64,000 nt of DNA from assembly GCA_033002965.1 (NCBI GenBank), contig JAURVB010014815.1:186001-250000 (forward strand), given 5' to 3'. The stretch is from Piper betle (taxonomy: Eukaryota > Streptophyta > Magnoliopsida > Piperales > Piperaceae). Of this stretch, positions 35,291 to 47,097 are shown in pieces (position 1 is the first letter of the stretch; every line of letters starts with the position of its first letter). The notes under the pieces were generated by a model. The model ran no database searches, was not told the DNA's origin, and saw only the letters and a list, made by a program, of their open reading frames with translations. The translations under genes and the position numbers were made by a program.

Positions 35291-35650
35291 GAACGTTAAT
35301 ATTGAGGCGTCTCCGGAATTTATTCAATCTTATTCTAATTACTAAACCAAACATTTTTCAGGCACCGTACTCGGTCGTCACTGACTAGTGACTAGGCAAG
35401 TGCATGTTCCATTCTAAGTTTGACGGTACACACCTGCAGCACAACGTGTTGGTTCGCCCATTAACACTTGTTATACAACGCATTGAAGATTGAAGACCAC
35501 CCAATCTTAGACGTCTTTGACAAGTAAAATATAGAAAAGAAAGTCTTTTTTACGATATGAATTAAAAAATAAGATAAATCTTCAAAGATTTTTCCACATT
35601 GATTTGGAATTTCACACTGCCTTACTCGCTTTGGCGAAGCCAGATTACGC

Positions 35651-37168
35651 TCAGTTGGTTCCTAAAAGCTTCTTCTCGAGAATTTCAGAGCAAATCTGTC
35701 CCATCATGTGGTAAAAGGAAAGAAGATCGGATAATTGTTCTATCGACATCTTCCCCATTATGCTCCTCGCCACCACATGCCTCTGTTCGTTCTTCTTCAA
35801 TTTTTCTAGGTAAGATGATGCATTCCTCACCGTAGCACCCATTTGCTTTAGCCTTTCTTCTTGCTGCAAGCTGAGTGCCGTGGTCGCCTACACACACAAT
35901 CACACAAAAACCAAGTATAAGAACTTCAACAAACACACCAATATGAGTCGATAGAATTATACAAATTTGTTACATATACCTCCAGAAATTGGGCTCCAGG
36001 CTCGAGATCAGACTCCTTGTCTCTGGGCTTCAGATCTCCGGCTGTGTACAAGCTTTTTGCAAGAGAAAAGCTTCTCACAATAATCTTCCTCTTCCTCTCC
36101 ATCTCCTGGTCTAGCTTTCTGGGCACAGAGACAGAGCTCGAGCTGTTCACCTTCCTCTGGTAGGCAATAACAGCTCTCACGAATTCCTGATAAGCAGATG
36201 CACAACCTGGGTAGTCGAACTCCTTTGAGTTGTTCTTCCTCATCCTCTCCGGGTGGAATTGCAACCCCATGATGAACTTCCCTTCTTCTGGGTTGTAAGC
36301 ATCCGGATCGTAGAAGCCTTCAATCAGCCCATCCGCCGCAAACGCCATTGGGACGAACCTCTCGGCCAGCCTCTTCACGCCCTGGTGGTGGTAGCTATTC
36401 ACCATGAGCTCCATGTTCTTGTCGCCGTCGAGAGAGTCGACGAACCACTGGTGAAGCGGCGTGTTCTCCACGATCCTCACATTGTGACGGTGGCCGTCGT
36501 AGTTGTCGTAGTCCATGTGCACCACCGTCATGGCGGATCTCTTGGCCAGCTCCTTGTCGACGTCCTGGTAGAGAGCGCCGCCGCAGGCGACGTTGAGGAC
36601 CTGTGAGCCCCGGCAGATGCCCAGGAAGGGTATGTTGCGTTCTAGGCAGAGCTTGGCGAGGTGGAGCTCGATGGAGTCCTTCTCCCTGTCGACGGCGGTG
36701 TCGCTGGTGTGAAGCCGCCGGATCTCATCCATGTCCTCGGCGGAGAGGTCCATCCCCGACTCGTAGAGAGATGGGTCGATGTCCTCCCCTTCGCAGAGCA
36801 GGACGCCATGGATGGGCTCGAAGCTCTCGAGCAGCATGTGGATGCCGGACACCCTCGGCACGATAACGGGCGCCGCGCCATAATTTACTATAAGATCAAG
36901 GTGATATTCCCCTGTTTCAATATTCCCCCACCACATGTGATAGATAACAAAACATTAGTCTCAGATGACATACAAATTCTTACTTATCATCCAGATACGC
37001 ACCAGAAAATGATTATTTGATAATACCACCAAGATATCATCATTACAAAAAGAAAAATTTTCATTGGCATTTAGATCTTACCGACGAAATCGACGAATTT
37101 GTTCTTGCGAACGCAACGGCGGGAGACGATGAGGACGCGGGGAGGACTAGAGAGAGGTCCGGGGCCAT
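35651..37168 (-). CDS. Class I glutamine amidotransferase, GAT1_2.1 type (three exons)
   Basis: Exon 1 is 37082-37168 (ATG at 37168), exon 2 is 35980-36911 and exon 3 is 35651-35887. All introns have GT..AG ends. The enzyme belongs to the gamma-glutamyl-hydrolase-like amidotransferases that cleave glutamine or gamma-glutamyl bonds. Arabidopsis GAT1_2.1 is nitrogen-responsive and linked to glutamine breakdown and shoot branching. Catalytic landmarks are the nucleophile elbow [25 protein letters not shown] and the His motif GLQFHPERM. Exon 3 gives the conserved C-terminal helix region ([20 protein letters not shown] ... [13 protein letters not shown]). Exon 1 needs one extra C in the run at 37139-37142 to read [20 protein letters not shown]. 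This is either a sequencing error or a disabling mutation. The rest is intact. Confidence 0.9.
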
Positions 37169-37967
37169 GTTGCCTTCTTCTGCCAATCTAAAAATTATGA
37201 ACTAGAAGTGATAAAAGATTAACGAAGAGTAATATGTCGACGCTCGTTATTGTCCAATCCAATACAATAATGTGAAAAAGATCAAGGAAGAGCAATACGT
37301 CGACCCTTCATATTAGCCGATCCCATATAAATTCTAATAATCCAAACCAATCAATACAACAGGAAAATGGAAGAGATTATTATTGGTGAAGAGTAGAGTG
37401 GGGAACTAGAAGGGGGAAGATGGGGAAGAGAGAGTGGGCGGCGAGGTTTAAATAGGAAGTTGGAGAGTTAAAAGAGATGTAGAGATGCATGGGCCGAGGC
37501 GCCGCGGTCGACCAGTTTTCGGTTGCACAAATCAAGTCGGCCTTTTTGTCCCGTGAAGAACACGTGCTTACCATGTATGCCGCCTTGGATCGTTGACATG
37601 GAACCGACGTGTTACGGCGCTTGGGAGCCTAATCTCATGGCATGCGTTGGTCCACTCCATACTAATCTGCCTTCCCTTTCCAAAAAAACTGCTTTCCGCT
37701 TTTGCAGCTTCTTGATCACGAAGAAGTCTTCGCAACCAAATTATTTTGTTGTAAATTTTTTTTTCACTTTGCTTGTTTTTTAAAGTTAAGGGTAAGGACT
37801 TGACTTAGCGGAAATTGTTGCCATTGAATGATGCACATTGCACACTATTACTTCAAGGACTGAGAGGAGGAGATTTCAACTCCAGATAGGATGAGGATAT
37901 TAATTTTAACTGCTGTTAAACTTTTGAATTCGTGTAAATATTTTTATAATAATTTATATATGGGAGA
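37169..37967. other. Upstream region of the amidotransferase gene
   Basis: Presumed promoter side. The phrase GAAGAGTAATATGTCGACGCTC is closely repeated as GAAGAGCAATACGTCGACCCTT about 65 bases on (37215 and 37286). Nothing else was recognised. Confidence 0.5.
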
Positions 37968-38609
37968 TAGGGGTACTAATCGAGCAAGCGAGTCGAGTTC
38001 AACTTGTGTTCGAATTCGGCTCGAATAGTTCGAAACTCGTTCAAATTCGACTCGAGATCAAACTGAGTTTTAAACATATATGCTTGAGTTCGACTTGAAT
38101 ATCTTTTATGTATTCGAGTTCGACTCATGCTCGAATACACTTAAACTGTTTAATTTTCCCTAGCTAGGTCGACTCGAATATCTTTTATGTGTTCGAGTTC
38201 GACTCGTGCTCGAATATACTTAAATTATTTAATTTTTTCGAGCTCAAACCCAGGTTATTCGTGAACTCGAAACTGGCTCAAACCTAGCTCCCACAACCTT
38301 GAGATCAACAACTTGAATACTTACCATCTCAATTAGCACACTTCTTTGTTATTATATTGTAAATAAATAAATAAATAAATAAAATATAATATAAAAAATA
38401 TATTATTATATTATTTTATCGAGTCGAGTTCGAGTTGAGCCACGAGTCGAGTTCGAATTATAACCGAGTGGAGCCGAGTCGAACACGACCTTGCTCAAGT
38501 TCGGTTTGTAAGATTTGAGCTCGAGCATTTAAATATCGAGTTTCGAATCGAGTCAAGTCGAGTCGAACGTTAAATACTCACGAACTTGCTCGCTCAGTTA
38601 GCAACCATA
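37968..38609. mobile_element. hAT-type MITE
   Basis: This 642-base element is bounded by a perfect 8-bp duplication ATGGGAGA (37960-37967 and 38610-38617). Its ends are imperfect inverted repeats: TAGGGGTACTAATCGAGCAAG, and the complement of the right end, TATGGTTGCTAACTGAGCGA. Inside, GAGTCGAGTTCGA-type motifs recur in both orientations, as in many subterminal-repeat hAT elements. It has no coding capacity. Confidence 0.85.
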
Positions 38610-38617
38610 ATGGGAGA

Positions 38618-40339
38618 GGCCGATTGTTTGACGTGGGAAAAAAGCCAAGTCAACGGGTGGGAAAAAAGCCACATCAACAAATCAACCTCTCAGCACTAAG
38701 AGGATTTTGTGCCATTTATTACCATCAATCAATTTTTTTAAAGATAAATTATTATAAAATTTTGAAAAATATTGTTAGAAAATTACTTGAATCACAAAAT
38801 GAACTCACACATTGGTGGCCTCAATGAGAAGGGGCTCAACTCCAAGTCTCCTTTTAATATTAAATACTATTTTTTTAATCTAAATAATAATATTTATTAT
38901 GTAAAAATAACTGTATGGATTTTACTCTAAAATAACTAAACACTTTAAAGAATCTAAGAACTCACAATTATATTAGTTATTATTCACATTTCGTATAGAG
39001 GTATGAGACAATTAATTTAAACGTAACCTTACACGTGCAAGTTGTATCCGACTTAGTACGTAGACTTTTTGGATGTGTGGATAAACTTAGTGTGTAGGCA
39101 TTATAGATACATCCCCGTTATAAATAATAAATATGTGGGCATTAATAAGACATGACATATAAGGAGCTCTAAGATACGTTGGCGCTGGTAACGTGAAAAT
39201 AAGTTTGATTAGTTCAAATACCATAGACATGTAGGTTTTGCTCTAAAATGACTAATTATTTTAAAGGGCATAGAAATCCACATTTATATTAGTCACACCA
39301 TCTATATAGAGTTGTGCAATAATTAATGCTAACAAACTAAATTTATTACAAGACAATCTTTTGCTTTTTAGTACACTCTCACGAATTAGGTTAGTAACAT
39401 TTTCTAAGCTTTGCGTTGACATTTTGTAGCTTTAGCCATGGCCCTATTTGTTTTCTCAATCAAAGACAATTATAAATTCATCATCCTATGATCAATATCG
39501 ATTATATTTGGCTAGGTTGGTCATGATCTCTGTCAGTTGCTCTTCACTCTCATCTCATTACCCAAGAAAATTGTTTCCATTTTTCCTTAGCTCCTACCTT
39601 CTCCGGATATAGCTCCGCATGGTCATAAAAATATGTAAAGTTTGATGGACCAGGAGAACATAGAAATATCGTAAAGAATGATTCGTGCATATCTCCACGG
39701 CATCTACATTGATGAATTTCCAGCAATCAAGACATCTAACCATTGCATCTTGGAGAATTCAGTACATATATGAAGTTTACTTATTCCTCCTCTAAACTCT
39801 GTAAGCATTATATTAAACTCGATCTCAGTCTTATTCGAGTTTTTCAAACCTCCATTTTAGTGTCTAATTTTATGCTTAGAAGCAATTGACCAATTACGCC
39901 AATATTGTCCAACTGGTATATTGAATATGCTATCAGACTCTGTTGTCTATATTATCGTTCGCTGGTCGTGTGATTAATACTTCGTTGGTATCGCTTAATT
40001 AATTCGTTTCGATCCCAGAGAAAAAGATGCTCCATTTTTAAAATTTAAAATGAGAAGATGGCTTAATGATACAAGAATCATACTCATCGTTATGAGCAAA
40101 GTTCATCTTTGCTTCCAATTTATTTATAGTTTGATGACTGGCTGTGCTGATCTCGTCTCTTGGCTGGCATCGTCTGAAGACGGCCAATGCGATTAAGACG
40201 TGACGCAGATGCTTAGCAAGCAAATGTTGGCTAAAGATTGTTTCTTGCTGGTGGAGGTGGTGATGCCAAAATCCTAGCTCTTAAGAAGAGTCTTCACTAT
40301 GCTGATCGATTTGTGAAAGGAAATATTTTGTTTTATCCA
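38618..40339. other. Gene-free stretch with a degenerate direct repeat pair
   Basis: About 100 bases at 38917-39015 (TTTTACTCTAAAATAACTAA ...) recur at 39231-39327 (TTTTGCTCTAAAATGACTAA ...) in the same orientation, 314 bases apart. They may be the terminal repeats of a small decayed element. I could not find a primer site or clean ends. The rest is unassigned AT-rich DNA. Confidence 0.5.
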
Positions 40340-41656
40340 CACTAGGAAAAAACCCTCCTACGCCATGACAAATTGTCACAAAAAACCTGCTAATAACTTC
40401 CGTGTCCAATTAAATTTTATCTGTCAAAATATTTTGACACGGCTATTTGTCACAACCTTACTGCATTTACTGCGTCAAAAATCAGTAAAAGTTGTGAAAT
40501 TATGTCAAATTTTGATATAGAAGAATCATGAAAAAGACTACGTTCATAGTTTTTTAAAAATTACTAAAATTTAAATATATATATATATATATGATATATA
40601 AATAATTTTTATATATGTATATATTTTATGTTATTATTATTATTTTTTCTAATGCAGTGGCGTTGTATGTTGGCAACAACTATGTGGTGCCGGGGGCTAA
40701 GGTTGCGGTGTGATAGTGGCCTAGCAGGAGGTAAAGGCCATGACAGGCGTAGGCCACTGTGGGCATGAGAGAAAGAGAATTTAGGGTTGCCACAAAGAAG
40801 GTACTCCAAAGGCGCAAGACCGCTGTGAAGAGCATAAGAGGTTGGGGGCTACAATGGAAGCACAGAGGGCGGGATAAATCTCATATTTTTTCATCCAAAA
40901 TTTACATAATTTTTTAAAAAATAAATATATTTTACGTAGTTATGACTGTGTTAAAGTAGTGACAATTTTTTAAAATATGTTAATATACTTGAGATTGTTT
41001 TAGCCGACAATACTTTTTTTATAAAAAATGAATATATTTGAAACATTTTTAATAGTATCAAAGCCATGACAATAAATTTTTTAAAAAAAGATTAATATAC
41101 TTGACACATTTTAAACCATGTTGAAGACATGTTAATTGTTTCTAAAAAATATAAATATATTTGACACACTTTTGCCCGTGTAAAAGTTGTGGGATGCTTA
41201 TATATTTCACACAATTTCAACCATGACAAAGACATGGCTGTATTTTTTAAAAACATATTGATCTATTTAACCTAGTTTTGAAGTGTCAAAGTCATGAATT
41301 TTTTTTCAAAATTGTTAATTTTTTTCAAAAAATGTTATTTATTTTTCAAAAAATATCAAAATATAGGAAATGATGTATAACAAATGAAAAAAAAGAATAT
41401 ATTTGATTATTCTTTTGTTGCAGAACTGACATTCCCCGTCGAGAAAAAAGGGGAAAAAATATTATGTTTGGCACAATTATTTGCACATTATAATTGTGAC
41501 AACATTTTGATACAAACTTGTGGTCATAATTCACTTTGTCAAATATTTTAATACCGTCATTTGTTACCGCTATCAGTGAAAAGATTGTGATAAATTTGTT
41601 ACAAACATACTGCTCTAACAAATTCATGGTGACATTAACTTATTTTTCTATTAGTG
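40340..41656. mobile_element. Non-autonomous CACTA-like transposon
   Basis: The left end is CACTAGGAAAAAACC and the right end, on the other strand, is CACTAATAGAAAAATAAG. That gives the CACTA superfamily ends with an A-rich continuation. The flanking triplets are CCA and ACA, an imperfect 3-bp duplication. The interior is a series of diverged units around TTGACACATTTT..CCATG and AAAAATATAAATATATTTGA, typical subterminal repeats. No transposase is present. Confidence 0.75.
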
Positions 41657-42797
41657 ACATAAAATAAATTGTAATAACATATAATTATGGATTTTTGGGA
41701 GAAGGGAAGTTGGTTGCTCGGGGCTCCCAACGCATTTCCCATGCGTGTAAGGTTGAAAAGTAGGAATGCCCTTTTGCTACTGAATTTGCCTCATTCAAAT
41801 TGTTATGTTGATGTATTTTGTATATGTAAATGATATTTTTTCGTTAAAAAACAAGTCGGTTTTACAATTATATCTTTTATGGTAAATATATAATTGTAGC
41901 CTACAGTTTTAAATAAAATAAAGGTTAGGAACATAACAAATTTATAGCCTAATCAGTTGAAATATTTTCAATTGGATTTTAAAGCTACCTATAAAATATT
42001 TTATTTGAAATTAAAATATTTGTTATCAATTAAATTATAATAATTTTGATTGGGTCAGATTTTTCCAACCCTAAAATAAATCTAATTTTTTGTATCAAAG
42101 TCCATTTGGAAGGCCGCTCTATAATCCTCAAACCCATTACAAAGAGCAAAAAACACTAACCAAGATCAAGCATTTTCAATAAAGTGAATTGAGTTAGATG
42201 ATAATTTTTCAAAAATGGGTAAATTGTGAAACCAACATGGTTAAAAATAGAGTAAATGATTGAGTTAGATGGTAATTTTTTTGGATAATAGAAGCAATGT
42301 GTTGTCCCCATAGTTGAAAATTGAGTGAATGATTAAATAAGGTGCTAAATTTTTTAAAATGCAAGCCTTTTAAGGTCCATATCATTAAAAAATTGGGATA
42401 AAAAATATAGATAAATAGTACTCATTTCACCCTATAAAGACCTAAGTCATTCCTCTCCAACACACGACAAGAAAGTAGCCCAAAAAAAGTTAGCTCCCTC
42501 AATTCTCTCCTTACCCTCTTGTCATTTCTCCTAACGTTTTGGTGAAACTCTGGCCAACCGAAGATGCTTTCAGTCAATCCCCTATTTTCCTTTCGTTCTA
42601 ACTTCCTAGCCCACTATAGTCTCACCACCTGCTTGGAAGAAGAGCTGTTTTCATAAAATAGAGTTTGGCAAACCAACATTCCACCAATTTCATGGAGCAC
42701 GTGAATGACCATTGAACAATCCAAAGCCAGTTTAGGGTTTTCAGTCTCTCTCTTTTCATCAAACTCTCTCTCTTTTCATCAAACCATCTCGTAGCAT
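41657..42797. other. Gene-free stretch
   Basis: No gene is visible. The phrase GAGTTAGATGRTAATTTTT recurs at about 42190 and 42262. A 20-base CTCTCTCTTTTCATCAAAC unit is doubled at about 42746-42785, just before the Copia LTR. Confidence 0.5.
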
Positions 42798-43317
42798 TGT
42801 TAGGATTAACCAAACAAAATCCTCATTCCAACTTAAGAAGATGAAAATACCAAACAAAATATAGACGCACCACAAACCAAGAAAATAAATCAATTTTATG
42901 TAAAAAACCTAAAATTTGGGAAAAAATCAAAGGCAAATGCGAGATTAAATTTATAATATCACAACTTTGATACAGAAAAGATCAACAGTAAAACAAACTC
43001 CCCAATACCAATTTATTATACTTTTTACAAAATTAGTATTAGCCATAAAGAAAGAAAATAGAGAATTACAGATTAAAAACTTGACGAGGTTACTATTGAT
43101 GATTGAAAGTAAATTTCAATAAAACATTTACCTTTCTTCAATCTACATAATTTTCCTTTCTCCTCTCTAGCTTTTTTTTTCCAAAAACCAAAATCCAAAG
43201 AAAAAAAGTGTCAAAATTGCTTTTATCCCTTTTAACAAACCAAATCTACAAAATCATGATTTTTGCCTTAAACAGGGTTAAAATTTCATGCATTTACGAA
43301 GGAGGGATAACCCAACA
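42798..43317 (-). repeat. 3' LTR of the truncated Copia element
   Basis: On the minus strand it starts TGTTGGGTTATCC and ends GGTTAATCCTAACA. It lies eight bases beyond the RNase H stop. The other LTR is absent from the window, so this call rests on the end motifs and position. Confidence 0.7.
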
Positions 43318-43323
43318 AATCTT

Positions 43324-43700
43324 CTATTCCTGACTCCATGAAATACCTCTAGCTAGCATGGGAAGCTCCATCCATGGTTGCTCCATTCCTGTAGTAACAT
43401 GCTTCTCCTTTAACACAACTTTAGTCATTATGTTTGAAACATTCATTTCAGTATGAATTTTTATTATCTCAAGAGATTTACTTTCCAATACATCTCTTAT
43501 CGAGTGATATCTCATATCAATGTGTTTGCTCTTTGATTGAAAACTTGAATTCTTGTTCAGGTGAATTGCACTCTGGCTATCACAGTGTACAATATATCTT
43601 TCCTGTTTAATACTAATTTCATTTAAAAATCTCTTCATTTATAGCATTTCCTTACAAGCTTCTATAATAGCAATAAATTCAGCTTCAGTTGTAGATAATA
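43324..43700 (-). pseudogene. Copia RNase H, C-terminal part
   Basis: The frame carries HCDSQSAIHLNKNSSFQSK and HIDMRYHSIRDVLES. This is the C-terminal half of a Copia RNase H, with the catalytic CDSQSA Asp and the RTKHIDIRYHFIR-type motif. The upstream half (ATTEAEFIA-like sequence around 43650-43700) is in another frame. It ends in a stop a few bases before the LTR. Confidence 0.85.
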
Positions 43701-44210
43701 CAACACACTTTTACAACCTAGACTGCCAAGGCACAACCTCATTAACAAAATTAACAACAAACCCAAATGTTGACCTTCTTGTCTCCAAGTCACCTACCAT
43801 GTCTGCATCAATATAGCCAACCAACAAAGGTTTATCACTTCATAAACACAAACACATTTTAGATGTACCTCTCAAATACTTCATTATCTATTTAACTGCT
43901 TGCCAATGTTCTTTGTTTGGATTTGCTAAATGTCTGCTAACTAATCCAAATGCATAAACTATATCTGGCCTTATACAAACCATAACATATATCAAACTAC
44001 CAACCGTAGAAGCATAAGGAACATTTGTCATTTCCTTTATCTCTGTTTCACTTAAGTCACTTTTCTTTAACTTGAACTGACCCCAAGTAGAACTCCAATT
44101 GGTTTTGCATCTTTCATGTTGAATTTTTCAAGTACCTTTTCTATGTACTTTTCATATAATGCACAAAGCTTTTTAGCTCCCTTGCCATGGCAAATAGACA
44201 TTTTCAAGAT

Positions 44211-44831
44211 TTACTTTGTTGATCCCAAATCCTTCATTGCAAAAGATTTATTCAAGTTCTTCTTTAAACTTGTAATATTGGCTCCATCATGTTCTACAAT
44301 CAACATGTCATCCACATAAAATAATAGAATAATAAAGTCACCATCATCAAACCTTTTAAGGAGCACACAGTGATCAGATATAGACTTCTTGTACCCATTT
44401 TTTTCTATAAAAAAATTAAACTTTTTGTACCATCGTCTATAAGCTTGCTTCAAACCATATAAACTATTTTTCAGTCTGCATACCATATGTTCCTTTCCTC
44501 TGACTTCAAAACCCTTTTGTTGCTCCATGTATATGGTCCCCTCAATATTACCATGAAGAAAGGTCGTCTTCACATCTAACTGTTCAACTTCCAAATTCAA
44601 ACTTGCAACCAAAGCCAAAACAATTCTAATAAAAGACATCTTAACAACAAGAGAAAAAATTTCATCAAAATCAATACCTTTCTTCTGTCCGAAGCCCTTC
44701 ACCACCAACCTTGCCTTGTACCTTGGTGGTGTATTATTTTCGTCATTTTTATTTTTGTAGACCAATTTATTCTTTAATACTCTCTTCCCCTTAGGAAGAT
44801 CCACCAACTCATAGGTGTGATTCTTATACAA
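44211..44831 (-). pseudogene. Copia reverse transcriptase
   Basis: A 206-codon open frame holds the standard Copia landmarks in order: TYELVDLPKGKRVLKNKLVYK, YKARLVVKGFGQKKGIDF, EQLDVKTTFLHG, SLYGLKQAYRRWYKKF and FIILLFYVDDMLIVEHD. The catalytic YVDD is intact. The first Asp box reads DVKTTFLHG, with Ala changed to Thr. The frame is broken on both sides, so the polyprotein is dead. Confidence 0.92.
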
Positions 44832-45420
44832 AGATTTTTATCTCATCTTACATTTCCTTCAACCACTTCTCTTTTTATACATGATTTTTGACTTTACTGA
44901 AATTTTTTAGTTCTCCAAATTCAGTGATTTTCACATATTCTGGGAATGGATATCTTGTTGATGCAACTAGTTCACGAGTTGATCTTCTCACATTAGTTGG
45001 CTACCATTGATTAGAATCCCTCTGTTTCTTTCCAATATTATTAACAAACTCATTAGAAATATCATGAAACACCACATCTTCACCCTCATCATCACTAGGT
45101 GGGGGAACAATTGTGTCATCTTGAGCCTCCTCTTCACTTCGAATCGAGGTTGAAGGTTCTTTTTATCTTTTCAAAGCTTTCCTAAGATTTAGTTTGAGGA
45201 ACTTCTTCTTTGCTTAAGTCCTCAGATGTTCGATCTTCCCTCAAAACTACATCTCTGCTTCAAATTAGTTTTCTATTATTAGGATCCTAAAGTAAACGTA
45301 TCCAAACTTATCATCACCATATCCTAAAAAAATACATTCCATGGCTGTGGAGTCAGGCTTAGCTCTTTGCTCCTCTCCGTATCTTCGTTTGCGATGTGGA
45401 TTTTGAACTAGTGCATTCTC

Positions 45421-47097
45421 CACGTGCAGCCCGACACACCTAAAAATTTCCAGAAGCCTGATCCCACAAGTCGGTTTGGTCTAGCTTTATTTTTCCCTGA
45501 ACCAACTCATAACGGTTTGGCTCAATTTATTATCATTCCAAAAATAATTTGAAGGCCTTCTAAGCCTCAAATTGAGGCAAAAATTGCAACCCCACCATTT
45601 TTAACGCTCTGAATGTAGTGGTGTGGTAATTTTCAAGATTTGAAGACCAGAAATGGACAAACTAGGGTATTGAAGTCGATCTCAAAGGCAAATTTATTTA
45701 TAGGTGGAAAAACTTACTATTTTGTGTAAAGTGTAAAAATAAAGGAAAATAATGAATTCGTAGTTATCAAGCATCCGTGGACTAACTTAGGGATTTGAAT
45801 TGGACCCTAAAAACCACATAAAAAATCTTGAGTGTTATTCCTCACACTCAATATTTTATTTTCTAGCTCACATAATTTCTTTGCACGGCAAGAGTGTCTT
45901 TGGTCCTACCAAACCCACTCATTTTAATTACTAGTATCATTATGCTATAAGGGCTTTATGACATATTGTTGGGTGCAGGATTTTCGCCCCTATGATTAGT
46001 ATCATTTATTATTAAATAAAAGATAACACATAATTAATATCATTTATTATTAATAATTTTATAATAATTTAATAATGACCAAACAAAAGCATATCTATAA
46101 TAAATAGAAATAAGTAACCTTTATCATATTCTTAGAACCTTATTTCTAACTTTAAGGAAGCACTTGGAAATATTTAATATATGCTTTAAGCAATTACAAG
46201 TTCTAAGCAGTTTGGTCTGGTCCAAGCCATGATGAGCCAGGGTTTGTTGCAATAAAATTTAATTTTATATAAAATCTTTAGAAATCCATCATAAAATTAT
46301 TTTAATAGTTACATTTATTGAAAAAAATTTGCTTTGAATGTTCGAAGAAAATAAAAAGATCAACCCTTTTTGTTTTGTAAGGTGGAGTTTTGAACAATAT
46401 TTCTACCTCTTTACATTTAGCCAATATTTTTTGCCATATATATTTTTAACTGTTTTTGTTACAATTCTATGTTTTTTTCAACAAATAAAGTAAGAACAAA
46501 GAAGCCAAACACTTTATTTGATATATAGATGCATATACGAAGGCTGTAAATTGTAGGAAAAATATATTATACTGACATCATACACAACCGATATACATAC
46601 ATGATTAACATTGAAAGAATGTATCTGGTGTCCAACAGCCTCAACGCCGACCCCTCACACAACAATCTCACCTTGTTCCTCTTCCCAATGGCTCTGGTTT
46701 AGCCCCTCGCGATGTGCACAACAGGCAGTCCATCGTGGTCCCCGACGTCGACGAAGGGGATGTCTCCGTAGGAGGCGAGACTACATGGACGTCGTCAAAA
46801 TGAAAAGGTTATGTGGCACAAGAACAATAAGCACATAAGAGAGATTGCCCACGTCCTTGTGCTTTAATGGCTACTTTTGTCTGGTTGAGCAACAAATTCG
46901 GACTGACAATGGTTGAGATCAACACCCTTTTGGTATATAATTACCCTTAGCATATTGAAGGATGCTATCAAGATTTGTGAGTACAATTTGGAAAGGAAAG
47001 GTGACATCTATTGGGCTTAATAACAATAAGATATTGCAGGATAGTGAGCATCGAAGGTATTTTGATTGTTGGAACAAAGAAAAATCTTGGGGTATCG
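45421..47097. other. Gene-free stretch upstream of the defensin-like gene
   Basis: Mostly AT-rich. A short GC-richer patch at about 46610-46800 looks like old coding sequence (for example SNSLNADPSHNNLTLFLFP on the plus strand) but I could not assign it to a family. The last few hundred bases would be the promoter of the interrupted peptide gene at 47098. Confidence 0.45.

Larger units (their letters stand above)
31445..35328. mobile_element. Candidate gene-capturing TIR transposon (Pack-type) with HSPRO fragment
   Basis: Inverted repeats of about 50 bases bound the region: ATTGAATAAATTTTGGAGAC from 31445, and the complement of the matching sequence ending at 35328. Roughly four of five positions match, including blocks of 12 and 10 identical bases. 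The nine bases outside (CTAAATCTC and CTTATTCTA) match at six positions, as a decayed 9-bp MULE-type duplication might. Inside is a fragment of an HSPRO-like gene, truncated at both ends, and a solo LTR that inserted later. No transposase is present. The layout fits a Pack-MULE; the superfamily is inference. Confidence 0.6.
42798..45420 (-). mobile_element. 5'-truncated Ty1/Copia element (Tork-like), minus strand
   Basis: Reading on the minus strand, an integrase C-terminal linker (about 45420-45260) is followed by reverse transcriptase, RNase H and a 520-base 3' LTR (42798-43317, TGTTGGGTTA ... TCCTAACA). Gag, protease and the integrase core are missing. The linker ends abruptly near 45420 with no second LTR, so a deletion or truncation removed the 5' half. 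The RNase H C-terminus (MTKVVLKEK) resembles the Tork/TNT branch. Confidence 0.8.

Noticed and set aside
34838..35354. Overlapping minus-strand ORFs of 111 and 148 codons
   Set aside because: They are antisense to the HSPRO-like fragment, whose plus-strand reading is clearly conserved.
37968..38609. Regulatory palindromes of GAGTCGAGTTCGA
   Set aside because: They are explained as subterminal repeats of a hAT MITE with a perfect 8-bp duplication.
46611..46838. Possible coding patch upstream of the peptide gene
   Set aside because: Phrases look protein-like on both strands but I could not match a family, and frames break within 80 codons.
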